A stretch of DNA of 64,000 nt from Pectinophora gossypiella (Eukaryota; Arthropoda; Insecta; Lepidoptera; Gelechiidae), in assembly GCF_024362695.1 (NCBI RefSeq), contig NC_065404.1:10518604-10582603 (forward strand), given 5' to 3'. A program made the translations under genes and the position numbers. Each line of letters starts with the position of its first letter. Within the stretch, counting starts at the first letter, position 1. The notes beneath the pieces are model-generated. The model worked only from the letters and a program-made list of their open reading frames with translations. It was not told the DNA's origin and did not search any database. Of this stretch, positions 23,171 to 35,463 are shown piece by piece.

Positions 23171-26100
23171 ATCCTCATTGATAACGATTAAACTTGATAC
23201 CTGTATAACGTTCGTTACGTATTTTGTTTTATAACTTTTACCATTATTTGTAACCAGGTCATCTCACGTATTCACCTTTAAATTAGCCATTAATATTTAG
23301 TCAATTACGTGAAGCCAAACGTGAGCACTCGCCTTTTGTAATTAGCCGGAACGCCGTGTATAGGCCCTGCTAAACAAACTTTGTTGAAAATTTGTTTTGG
23401 CGAGGTTCCTCCCTTAATGACTCCATAGCAAATAAATTTAATTACCAATTGCCTTACTTAGTTAAAAATTCCTTCGAAGTTGTCGAACCTACAATGTCGA
23501 CGCGACTCTGCTAAATAATAAGTTATTAAGTACTTTGTATGATTAAATCAAACAGCGTATAGTCAGGGACAGGCGAGAATGTTATGACTGTGTCACAAAG
23601 CTTTAACATGCAAATAGTCCCACATGGGGCATGAAATCAAAGAATAAAATTTGTTGCATAAAAACGACATTAGTGTTTTAAGTTTCTGAAAAAGAGCATG
23701 AAATATTTTCCACAGGTATTCCTATTACTTTACTTTACTTTTCTACTATCCAGTTAAACCCGCGTTGAGACTGGATACCGAGATAAATGGTTGAACAAGC
23801 TTTGACGGCGACCATTTTATCACTTTTAATTTTAGCATCGTATGTCATCTAGAGTTTGAATCCATTCTTTTTCATATTCCGGCAAATACCTAATGCATTT
23901 TGTCATTCCATCGATATATTTTTTGAGCGCTTTCACCCATAATCTGTTTTGAGGATACGTGACAATGCCACCGATGTGAACACGCTTATCTATTATATTC
24001 CTTAAATACTGACATTTGGAGTGAATAAGTGTGTGTAGTAGAATGAGCCACAGGGTGGGTACATAATTGATAAGATGCTCAGAATGGCTCCAGGTATCTT
24101 GTCAGATTCGTCACGCGCCCACTACGGTGGCTTAGATTTTACGACTCTATAGGGAGCGATGATGGAAAATGCCGTTCATTTGGCACCACCTAAAGTCCCT
24201 GGTGTTATTAAAAAGTATTTTTGTGGTTGCAACTTTAAGGTGCTTTATAATACGTTACTCTAAAGGCGGATACAAACAATACTTTTAAGCATCCCGTTTA
24301 ACTAGCGATAAAGTGTTTGTCACCACAAAATAAAGTGTTTTTCTTTTTAATCTGTATATAAGCTTACTTTTCTATGACGTCAGTCAAGGTTTAAGGTTCG
24401 CATGGCCGAGCAAGTGTAAAGTTCAAGAATCAATTAGGCTTGCGAGGCAGCCACGTGTCTACACCCGTCCATAATTCATAGCGCGCCTCTTACTCCCTCA
24501 GCATTACTAATAGACGCTCACACAACGTAAACACACCCACTACAGAACACCGTTTGATAATATAATTAGCATGAAAACAGACGCGAATAATTTCTAATCA
24601 ATGTACGTACACATTCAAGTATAACTAAAATTAGTACTATGAAGGTACTACGGTCTGACGCGTACTCGCGAACTTGAACAAATACGTAATCTACGAGCTA
24701 TACATATTCATTCAAATTCTTAGAATATGAGACCTTGTTATTCATAAAGGTTTTATTATTGTTTTATTTATACATGATTTACATAGACATTATACAGGCA
24801 TACGGACAGGTAAATAAAATCTTAATCTAATGTTGCTAAGTTAACTTTACGACTGCGGGGCTTCATTACTACAAATAAATATTTTTTACCTTCATCAATA
24901 AATAGTTACACGTGTATTCGTACTTAAATATAATTTCACTAGAGAGCCCTTTATTTTATTATGAACAGAAAAATCCAGAATTGTAAAAATTGTAGGTAAG
25001 TATCTTACCTAAAATTGGTTATTTTTGTAACGATTTGTGACTTTGCCAATCTGTGATACCAGGTGAATCCAGGTCATATGTTTTGTGATGCTACACATTA
25101 ATGTGTAAGTAGGGTGCAAATAGTAAGGTTGTAATAAACATCATCGTAATAAAAACTCCATCTTTCCTGGACACGAAACGGTACTTTGGTTACCACAATA
25201 CAACGTTGTTTAATTGCGAACAATATCTAAAATTCATTACTGCTGTTTACACCTCTTTCAAAGCCGCAGTCAACGACCTACGGAACACCGATTACTTTTG
25301 TATGAGTTACATAACTAATTAAACCAATGAACAGTGAGTAATACACACATTATTCAGAGCAATTTTAGTCTCATCCCTTTTTAGTGGCCTGTTATAAAAC
25401 CACAAACGCGCCTCATAAATTCATTAGAGTACCAAAAGCCTCTACGAAATATGTCGTTTCTTCACGACATCAAGAAAACCTTCGATAGCAAACCTAATAC
25501 TTAACCGAGACTTGACGCTACTCAGTGAACATTATATTATACTTCTCATATTATATTATTTGTACGTATGTATCGGAACAAAGATTAACTTTTTGTTGTG
25601 TATCAGAATCAGAATAATTTATTCAACGTAATTATCATGGATAAATTTGTTGAAGATCAATGTTACATTTTTGAATTTACGTCATTTCGCAAGGTGTTAT
25701 GGCTGAGGAGAAGAAATGACAAAAAACTTCAACAGCAACACATCTTTTAAAAACCAATGTGGGGATACATTACAAGTTATTTAATAACTAGAGGAACACA
25801 TTCAATACCAAACCTTTTTGTCATTTAGGTAGTCATTAATCTTATAATAAGCTTTTTTACATAAAGCTTCAAATGAGCTTTAAATCTATTTTCTGACAAA
25901 TTTAAAATATTATCTGTATGTTTTTGTGCGTAGGTACTTGTATATTGAATGTTAGTAGTTTCTATCATTTTACTGTACTTTATGGGACGAACATTAAACA
26001 GACTGTTCTAAAACATAAATATTTAAGTACTTTGACGTAGTTTGATCTACAGCGACGTTAAGACCATTAACTAATTGCCATGGATTTATTCCCACTGCAA

Positions 26101-29100
26101 CCTCTTGCTCTCAATTATATCTCATTTCCACTTAATGTAGTTATAATTAGCGTTTCTATTAACAAACTATTCCCAGAAGCTGCTCGAGACGACCATTATA
26201 TAACGCACACTTATGTATATGAAGATAAAGCATCCACTGAAATTAAGAGACGAATATCATTTTGGGTACTTTCATTATTAATATTCTTTTCCAAAACTTT
26301 TTTGATAATCTGAAACTGTCCCGACAGAAAATCAGAGGATATCAAATTTTTGTCAGGAAAACCAGCAAAAACTCTTACGAAGTCGTGAAATGTGGTCATA
26401 AATTTTTAGGGAACCCAAAACTGGTAAAACGGAGTCGCAAAATTCTTATCTTTATGGACACAATTTTAAGGTATTCGGATCCCTGGCGCGGCAATATGAC
26501 CAAGTGTACATCGGAAGTGTGGCCACATAAATACCTCTCGTATATACCTCTAAGTACAGCATACCAGACACACAAAGCAACCATTTTATTGAAGTCTTCC
26601 AACTTTCTTTCATGTTATTTTCAACCAAATACCGTCCATTTAGATACATTGTTCACTGATTGAGTTGTGCTTTAACAGTGAAGTGACATTTTATGTTATA
26701 CTCGTATAGAAAGTAAAATCTCTGCTCCTTAATCGAACATAAAATATTGTTAAATAATATTATATATAAGGGTATGTATATCTAACTCTCCTATTGTGTG
26801 AAAATTACTTCTAATTTAAAGCATTTATATATATGTATAACCTTATAACCCACGTATTCACGTGTTGGCTTGGGCGTCAGTCAATAGATCAATATCGTAT
26901 GGAATGGAAATGTTGCAAATGGATAATTTGAACAGAATAAAATGCGTTTGTATTACCTGTCGGGCGGGGGAATTTAAGAAGTTACCCTATTATTTGCGCA
27001 CGCCAAACCGAATGTGAATAAATAGCTTGAGATTCGTGACTCGAATGAATAACTACATAACATTCACGAAAGGACGAGGAATGTGGAGTATCTCCAACAA
27101 AGTTTGTATGCTCAAAAAATTACTTATATTTTATTCAAAACAAAACGATGCCCCCGGTGTACGGCGAGGCCTAGGGATTTTTATTCATAAAAATGTCAGT
27201 AGATATTATGAGGAAGCCGCGTAGTAACTCAGCGCCGAAAGCACGAACGTCTCGGATAAGAATTATGTTAATTTATTTTCCAACCATTTGGAACATTACA
27301 AAGGCATGTGAGAAATATTCGTTTCCAGTTTCCATTCGAGAATAAAAGAAACATGAAAATGACATGGTACAGTTGAGTTGTTCACCGACATGTAAGCAAT
27401 TATTCAAAATTAGAAAAACCGGAGAGGAAGACGACGGTGAGTGATGTAAACTCTTTTAGTCAACTATTTATTTGGACTGTGAGAATTCCCTTATACTGGT
27501 ACTGGTGAACATAATTGTAGTCTTGTTATTTCCTTAACAATATAATAGTTTGAATTAATCAAATGACAATAGTTACAATGTAAAACCTCTTGGAGTTTGT
27601 TAGTAACAATGACATTAAAAAGACTTCAACGCGCTCGCGTATTAAACCCGCATTCGAGAAACTCTCGCAAACAAAAGGCAATTTTGTACCAGTTTTCGCT
27701 TCTGAAACGAGGTTGAGCTCAGTTTATGAAACAGCAACATGTGTCGTATAGTGATTGTGGCGGCGAAGCACTGAGTATTTCGACCCCTGACCCATTCATT
27801 ATTCAGTTCGCCGTCGATCGGTCTGAGTAAGCGCGCCGACCTGTTCGCATATTCCATTCATCCGATCATTCGCCAATTCACTCTTTAACACCTTCTTACA
27901 GTTCGCTTCACGACTTGAATAAAATAACGCGGCAAATCTCATGGGGAAAGTTTCGGTGCCCCGGCAGACGACAAGAATACCGATCAATTGTTAATTGGAT
28001 TTCGAATAAAGTTAACTGTTTATTGCCAATAAATAAAAAATGTATAGGAACGTAATCCGGCATCAAGAACAAGCAAACCATTAACTAGTCGTAATCAACG
28101 CGTAATAGACGCTTTAGGAACCCTAATTAATCCACCACAAATCTCCGAATCCTGACTTTTTGTGTCGTAGATATTAGCAAAGGGAGTGGTTAAGGTAGCG
28201 AGACACGCTGCTCAAGGTCGGGACGTAGTTTTGAAAAGGCCTGTGGTCATCCGCAACGTGACAGGAATATCAGCGACCCTTGCCATGCATTTCTAAAGGT
28301 ATTAGGAACATGCTCGCAATTCCCACAGCAAATTGAGCTCGCCGTGTCACGGCTTGAATTTATTTTGCACACATGCCCGCGGCAAGACTGGAGATAAGAG
28401 CATCTTCACACTGATACCCGCTGATGAAAACTTGCCTCCCCGGGGCGCCCTCTCTTTTATTCTTCGAAGTTGTAAAAAGTAATGAGGTATTTTATTTGTA
28501 TGGCTGTTGGTTTCTATTGTTCGAAGTTTCCTAACCAAAACGTAGCTCTCAAATAGAAATTATGGAAGTGGGTACCAATTTACATTCCGCCCGGAACTTT
28601 CTTTACAAGACCGAATGTATTACTTAAGAGAACTTTTATTTTAAGTATTTAAGTTAACAGTTGCAGGAGGCTCTACAAAATCAAGATTTAATGCCGGCAC
28701 TAAAGCCGGTCATTGCTGCCCTCGCCGCTCTGCCGTTAGCGCCCCTCGAGCACGTACCCCGCCGCTGACTGCCGCTAAAATAGACTGAGCTGCTTCCTAT
28801 CGACCATTAATGGACACAATAACATCGTCAATTAAAATAGTCAAGTGGAAGTCGATGGCAAATTGTGAGAAATTCCACGCGGTTGGAGAAAAAAAGAAAA
28901 GAAAGATATAAAAAGAGCAGCATGAGGTCCAGAAATTGGGTGTACTCTGTCAACCCAGGCAAGGATTAGGCGTTAATATACATTAATATAATTAGGTGTG
29001 GACCCCGACTCGACTTCTCTGTGTTAACAAAATTAAAATAACAAAGCGGAAGGCAAGGCGGTGTTAAAAAAGGTCGCTCGTGTAATCCTCGCGCTAGCAC

Positions 29101-30317
29101 CGACGTGGGACACTCACAGACATTTCGGGAAGACATACGACACGCTCATAAATTTTCACGCAAGTTTGAACCCACGACGTTGTGGAAGACCGTCCCGCGA
29201 ATATTTTTAGGCTAACGAGTGTATTATACGACAAACCCAGTCCCTTTTCCTCTAAAATACTAACATAAATGCAAAGTACGTGACGTTTGGCCGCCCTTAT
29301 ATCAGACAGGCATCGATTTGTACTGTCTCAGTCTGAGTAAGTATCTAGAGTACCTAGAGACAAAATGTTATTAATTCTACAAAGATGTTGTGCAAAAGAT
29401 TACATAGAAAGCTAAGAATTACTTGAAAGACGTCGTTACTGAAACAAAAAAAAACTATACTAGACCAGTCCGCAGCACAACCCCAAGCGTCTTATTTACA
29501 TGTCGTTAGAATCGCCCGCAGCCGCGCCACTCAGCTGTTTGCCATCAGTACGCACGCCACCACGCCACGCTGCCGCCAGATACTATTCCCACCATTTGAG
29601 ACTACTAATAGTACTACGTAGATACTAACCTACTGCCTTAATTATAGACCAAACTACGTGCAAAACAAACACTTATACCATATCTACTGCTAGTATACGT
29701 CTTAGGTTTGTTATCTGCGAGCAGGCGGCAGTGGCAGTAATAAATAAGTGTCAGCTGATAACAGTTTAGGGCCAAAAGATGGTCCCGAGAGAGTATAAGG
29801 ACAGCAATTAACGGGAGAAGTGTATTGGACACTGTGATATATGTCGGCCCCGCGCCACCCGCACAGATAACGCACCCACCCTTATCACTACATGCTCCTT
29901 ACCGTTTGTCATAAATTTTATCACTCCGATGAGCGGACGTAAGCGAAGACCTCTTTTTTTCGGCTTCTCTCCTCCGCCGAGTTAACGACCCGTGAACTCG
30001 TGAGCAATGCTCCGAGCCTATTTTTTTCAGTCACACGATCACTGGAGATAATTATGCACTCAAATCATTTTTGCTAACATATCACTACACTTTAATATTT
30101 TTACCCTCGGTCATGCGTCCACGTTATTAGATAGTTTTCAATTTTTAAGAAGAAACCTATTACTTACTTAAAAACAGACGTTTTTTTGCAAATTAAAGTT
30201 ATCACTTTCAGAAACTCAGTCGAAGAAATAAAGTCATCCGACAAGACGTCTTCAAACTACAAGTTTGTGACAGTTTCAAAGTGATAACACTGAAGCAATT
30301 CCTGTGAGAGAGGCAGT
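23171..30317. other. Long unassigned stretch
   Basis: About 7 kb with no supported gene. A likely retroposon 3' end (minus strand, tail complementary to ATCAGAATCAGAATAA, from 25605) is the only repeat I can point to. Composition varies, with a GC-richer patch at 28690-28790. It could be a long intron or intergenic DNA. Confidence 0.4.
25605..25780 (-). mobile_element. Possible retroposon 3' end
   Basis: The minus strand ends AATAAATTATTCTGATTCTG, a polyadenylation-like signal followed by a TTCTGA simple tail, as in CR1/jockey-type 3' ends. No coding part remains. Confidence 0.35.
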
Positions 30318-30329
30318 TTGAGGTTGTTC

Positions 30330-30625
30330 GAATGTTGTCGCGCGCCGTGTCGTATGTCAAACGTGTGTGGTGCGCGACCGCGCGCGAGCTGGGTGTCGGC
30401 AGGCGGCCGGCTGCGGACTGCGCGGGTGGGCCGAGTGCGGCGAGCGCGAGCTGCGGCCGCTCGCCGCGCGCCCCGGCGCACGCGCCCCGCCGAAATCGAT
30501 ACACCCCGCCCCAACCACCGCCGCGCCCGCTGGGTGCCGGCGGCCCACGGCACACACACGCCGCGCTCCAGCCAGCCACACACCCGAAATCCACACACTG
30601 CACACGGCACACTCGAGACACACTC
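30330..30625. promoter_or_regulatory. CpG-rich block, possible promoter or first exon
   Basis: Roughly 300 bp at about 70 percent G+C with abundant CpG, surrounded by AT-rich DNA. It has long open frames in several phases on both strands, which follows from stop-codon scarcity and does not show coding; none has a recognisable domain. In insect genomes such blocks often mark 5' exons or promoters. Direction cannot be decided: no TATA, initiator or donor site stands out. Confidence 0.35.
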
Positions 30626-30719
30626 CTCCCGAACTTTCATTTTTTCACTCATTTGCCCGCCTCTGTCGATCCTCAAGCCAAATTTTGACCAACTCCTTAG
30701 ATTAAAACTTCGCTAATTG

Positions 30720-32696
30720 ATCTGATAACCGGAAGTTTAATTTTTCCTTACCGAATGAAAGAATGGAAAATTAATTGGATAATGAAAGAAAACTATCTGT
30801 CTTTATCTAACCTTTAATGCTCTAGAGAATACAAAATAAACTCAAGAAACTAGATTAAATACCTAGATATTTTATATTGTCTACATTTGAAATGGCAAAG
30901 ACTAAATCCCACGTACGATGGATTCACATTGCAGATCTCTAGAGCACCCAACAAGTTTCCCGTTGCACTTTATTGCGGCGCGATAACTCATGATGTGTCC
31001 TGGTAAGTCTTCTACGTCAGTTATTCAGGATAGCACACTTTCAACCCGTCTCCGCATACCTATAACCTATCCACTTACGTGCATGTCATCGGTAAGACAC
31101 ATTACTACTATTAAAAATAACACAGATTGAAAATTATAATTCACTGGTACTCAATGTAAAATCTCATATGTAAACCGCAACTCTGCTCATATTAAATGGG
31201 ATCCACTAAAATGGACTTCTTAATGGAGCTCCGTTTCCACCCAAAATTAACATAGAAACAAAAAAAATACTGTTGATAGGACCCTAATATATTAGTGGTG
31301 TGGTGGTAGCCGCAAGGCGAATGTATTACACGCAGAAAGGCAACCCAAATTTATTGCGCGCTCAATCAGATCCCGATAACGTTCCCTCACAGACGATACA
31401 CTGCAAAGAAACTCTGACAATAGCCACTCCACTTGGACGGGAGAAAACTCCCCATCTAATGAACTGATTGCCCTTTTCTGCGATTAATTACACCACCTAA
31501 TCATGATTTTGATCTATTTCAACGTCTTATATAAAATCCACTACACTAAACGCACTTAAAACTTCATACTTAAAAGTTTCGTAGATGGTTTTGCTTTAAG
31601 AATTTTATACCAAATAACGACCACAGAAAAGTTCAGAGTACACGATAAACTTACTCCCCTCGTACGTGGCTTTACTTATAAACAAGTGTAAGCGAATTTA
31701 CAGTAGACTCTTTCGTCACCTCAATAGATGTGATACTTTGCAGAAGACTAAATTCGTTTATTGTATAGGTGATTACCGAATTCCAACACGACCGCTCCAC
31801 AATACCTGCCATTCTTGCTCTCGAATTAAATGCGGGACTTCGCTTAATTAAAATTTAATTTCAGCTCATGGAATTCTGCGGGATTAAAAATGGTAAATAG
31901 GGATAATAATTAATTGTCAATTGAATTACTGTGCCGTATTAGATCGTTAAAGCATAAAGAGGTAAGTGAGTATAGTCGTACTTTGTTTGTAATTGTACTG
32001 GAACTTAGGTTATTCGTACCGGCTCGCGTGTCCTCCCAGTAACTTTTCCCATTTACTACGGATCCACATTGCAATGTCCTTAGCTTTTGCAGTTTCGCTC
32101 TACAATCAGAATTCTAAAAGAAACAGGAATTTCTGACCAGAAATAAAATCAGTAATATAGGTTTGTGTGACAAATTGGTTTTATTTTGCCTTCCAATTCT
32201 GAATTTGCTACCAGTTATAGTTGCGGTAGCAGGAATGTTTTAATATATCGAACGTTTATTTATAAAGTAATATTGACCTAGGAGCTGACCTCATAAATAT
32301 CCCGCACCAACAATCCCGCAAAAATCGGGCAGTACAAGTATTCATTGGAGATCCGTTCTGGCCGCGGACCCCTGTAACAGCAAAAAGTCCCATTCATCGT
32401 CAGGGGTTAGCCACATAAAAAGTACACCACAGAGGTATATAAAACATGATAAAACGACTTCCTAGCCACGGCTAACATCAATATAGCTCTGAGATTGTAC
32501 TGAACGTTGAAATGAAAGTCACGATGTCTTGCGACTTGCGAGGCTAAATGTCGCCACCAAAGAGCATTCTTATACACCGTCATACATCTGTTTGAAAATC
32601 TCATTAATTCTTGACTCTGGATTAATTGCGAATGTATAAGATGGGTATCAAATTTGTCATGTAGTTTACCCATTAACCTGCAATGAAAAGATACAT
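30720..32696. other. Unassigned DNA
   Basis: No gene or repeat recognised up to the half palindromic element that borders unit E. Confidence 0.4.
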
Positions 32697-32726
32697 ACAG
32701 GGTGATAGTGACATCGTTACGAATAC
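32697..32726. repeat. Detached end of a palindromic element (family P1)
   Basis: ACAGGGTGATAGTGACATCG then TTACGAATAC, cut exactly at the edge of unit E. The missing remainder is at 46534-46585 on the far side of the spacer, where it starts (complement strand) CGAATACTAAGGGGGATG. The seven bases CGAATAC occur on both pieces. Confidence 0.85.
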
Positions 32727-32822
32727 CACAGATCATATAATACTAACGTACAGATGCCTCACGTCATACAACGAAACTGTGCCGTTCTAACTCGGGCAAT
32801 TCTTCGGGCTATTTTTAGTTCT

Positions 32823-32886
32823 AATAAATGACCACTAGATGCCGCTAAAACGCCCCTTTTTTAGCGGCATCTAGTGGTCATTTATT
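32823..32886. repeat. Perfect 28-bp hairpin near the outer end of E
   Basis: Arms 32823-32850 and 32859-32886 are exact complements around an eight-base loop. Each arm contains CTAGATGCCGCTAAAA. It lies 96 bp inside the outer end of unit E and is repeated at 55205-55268. Confidence 0.95.
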
Positions 32887-33110
32887 GATGGGATCGAACG
32901 AATCGAGCGACATCTAGTGAAATTTCAGCTTACTGAGTGCAAGTTATTGCAAGCACAATATATTTACTTAGAGTTAGAGTAAAATTAAGATAATAGATGG
33001 CGCAAACGGATTTTTTTTTCTCAACGTTGACATTTTAGTATTATAATCTGTGACAATGATCTGTGACATTGTCAAGGTGACAGTTGTTAGTTGACATACG
33101 ATTATATCTG

Positions 33111-33657
33111 ATGTTTGGTGGGCAAAGAAAAGAATACAAGGTCTTTGTTTGGTGGGGTTTATTGATTACGTCTTCATTTTGTATTGGCAAAAATATATCT
33201 CCAACTCCTGTAAGTATCTAATTAGTTACTAAAACTGGAAGATAATTAAAAACATAGCTAAGGTCCTACCTAGAACGCAATCGTCCCTTATCATCCCGGG
33301 CGTGTCGTAAACCCGACTGAGGAGAACCTTTATGAAAGACAAGTCTTTTCTAGCATGATGAAACATTACATTGGACCACCGGTTAAGCACCTGAGGACTT
33401 TGTATAAAGTGCTTCCAAATTGGTCTCTGCTTACTCGTGGCTCTGCCCAGCCTAATCGGGATTACAGGCGTGAGTATAAGTATGTATGTAGTAGATACTT
33501 TTTTGTGTAGCTGTCACCTATCTATGGTACAAATCATAATATACTGTTTGTTGAAAAAAAGTTAAATAAGTCTAGTTAGGCAGTGAGTGTGTTGTGAATT
33601 TAAGCCTGTAATTTATTTCAGATCTCAAAAGACGATGATAACCATTATGAAGAATGA
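33111..33657 (+). CDS. Two-exon microprotein gene, left copy (44 aa)
   Basis: Exon 1 is 33111-33209 (33 codons from ATG), followed by a consensus donor GTAAGT. Exon 2 starts at 33622 after TTTATTTCAG and stays in frame to a TGA at 33655-33657. The product begins MFGGQRKEYK, has one hydrophobic segment (VFVWWGLLITSSFCIG, about residues 11-26) and an acidic end (SKDDDNHYEE). That is the layout of a small one-pass membrane protein, but I do not recognise the family. An AATAAA signal lies at about 33912. Upstream DNA is rich in TGACA/TGTCA motifs. An overlapping frame in exon 2 is longer but lacks a matching exon 1. Coding status rests on splice sites, frame continuity and hydropathy only. Confidence 0.45.
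33284..33490 (+). mobile_element. Retroposon with (TATG)n tail in E, left
   Basis: Sense copy of the family at 18593-18790: GTGGCTCTGCCCAGCC, GGGATTACAGGCGTGAGTAT, then a short TATG tail. It lies inside the microprotein gene's intron. Confidence 0.7.
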
Positions 33658-34140
33658 CATGCAAAGGCTATTTGAACCACATATCAACAATTTTCTGACC
33701 ATGACCAAGTGATGAATATGATACAAGTCTACCTCATGAAAGCCACACTACTTTTCAAAGAAAAATATTTTCTTTGGAGTTGTAGGTATTATAGTGAAAA
33801 CTTAATCCTGACTTCTGTTCTGCATAAATGAGAATCGCACTATGCCAGGTATGTATGCTTAAATTATTATCCCATTAACCCATTTCTTTGAGCCCGAATA
33901 TCTAAATGTTCAATAAAGTAGATAAATTTCAAACTCATCGGATTACATGCGTAATAGGTCATCCATGTGTCTAAATGTAAAAAATAGAGCCTACTATTAC
34001 TACTCATTGGTATATGAGAGTATTAACTCACACTTACTCTCCTTCTCAGGGCGGACAGAGCAGAGTTTTGGCACACAAGTTTTGTCATACATTGCAATAT
34101 ACCTACTATTATTATATAGTCACTATTACTCTAATATAAA

Positions 34141-34390
34141 ATAGGTCATAATGGTAGACTTGTTTGCATCTCAAACGATGAACCCGGTTCAAACCCTGGT
34201 ACCGGACTTGCATTAATTTAATTTAAACAGTTCACATCTAGCACAGTTGGCCTGACCATTATAGGTAGCGATACAGCCTATCGTTAGCCTAACGGAAAGC
34301 TCGTGAGGTGCGTGTGCTTAGTTCATCTTGTGATGAATGTTACTTTGACTACCTCAATGGGATGCAAGATCTTGCTTATGTTATGTTATT
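34141..34390 (+). mobile_element. tRNA-derived SINE, second family, in E left
   Basis: Head has an A-box-like TAATGGTAGACTTG and B-box-like GGTTCAAACCC. The body contains ACCGGACTTGCATT and TAGTTCATCTTG. The tail is TTATGTTATGTTATT. It is a better-preserved relative of 17455-17715. Confidence 0.75.
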
Positions 34391-34756
34391 ATATTATCTG
34401 TGATACATAGATAAACTAATGCCTATAATACCTAATGGGTGGTAGAAATGTTTTGTTCTGAATATCATTGCCGATCAAAATTAATGTGCTCTTTTAATAA
34501 CTATTATATTTTCATTTGTAGGTAACATAATATAGCGAGTACCCTGGTTGAGTCAAGATAATATAAAATAAGTGGAAAGATAATGTGGCCCAAGTAGTAA
34601 AGGAAAGGATGTGCAAACAGCCGAATGTGAATCTGGCAATAATGTGCCTGTTTAAATGAGTTTTAGTTGAGTACCAAATAGTTACCTAGGTTTTCCTGGG
34701 AAAAACACTGATCCAGCTTTTCTGATTCAACTGAGTTTGTGTATGGTTTTGAATAA

Positions 34757-35287
34757 ATAACTAAACAATAGAAATGTGTCTTTTTTATTTTACTATCCCC
34801 TTTCCATTACATATAGTCCTCCTTGTCGTATCCGACAACGGCGACCTCAGTCTCTTCTCTCGTGCGCTCGAATGTGACTGGCAAAGCCAAACTTTGTTCT
34901 GAAAACTCGGTCACATTGGAGGCAGAATAGCTGTCCATCCGAGTTAAAGGTGTAGCTATAGGTGGGTTTGAGACGATCCTTGCGTTTTTGGCGTTTTTCA
35001 TCGAGCTCTTTCAGACGATTTTGTTCAAAGTTGGCCACCCCTGTTTTGACACAGTGACGCCAAACAGGTCTTAAAACAGCAAGGTCCTCCCAGCGTTCAG
35101 TGGAGATATCGCAGGCGGTCAGGTTACGTTTCAAGACGTCCTTGTACCGCAGATATTGTCCCCCACGTTTACGCTTTCCACTCGCTAGTTCGGAGTAGAA
35201 GACGAACTTTGGGAGTCTACAGTCATTCATACGGCGGACGTGACCGCACCATCTTAATTGACTGTCCATTACATAGATAGATATCAT
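34757..35287 (-). mobile_element. LINE C-terminal fragment with C2H2 finger, E left
   Basis: The frame 35287-34847 encodes QLRWCGHVRRMND, GKRKRGGQYLRYKDVLKRNL and a final CLQCDRVFRTKFGFASHIRA-H zinc finger (C-x2-C-x12-H-x3-H). This is the C-terminal tail of a class of non-LTR retrotransposon polyproteins (after the reverse transcriptase). Endonuclease and RT catalytic domains are missing. It sits ~180 bp downstream of the last THAP exon on the same strand, so read-through transcripts could include it, but no splice link is seen. Confidence 0.75.
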
Positions 35288-35463
35288 TTAAAGTAACTAT
35301 AAATAATTAATTGTTCATTACAATTTATATAAAAGTAGTATTAGTATATTATAATTAAGATACCTACTTGATTATTAAAATTAACAAATTTAATGAAGTT
35401 GGATTTTTTTTTAATGACTAGAATGAAAATACAATAAATATTCAATTAAACTACTTCTTTAAT

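Noticed and set aside
30208..30716. Several overlapping 90-140-codon open frames on both strands
   Set aside because: They arise in all phases of a GC-rich, stop-poor block; low-complexity Ala/Arg/Pro content and no recognisable domain.
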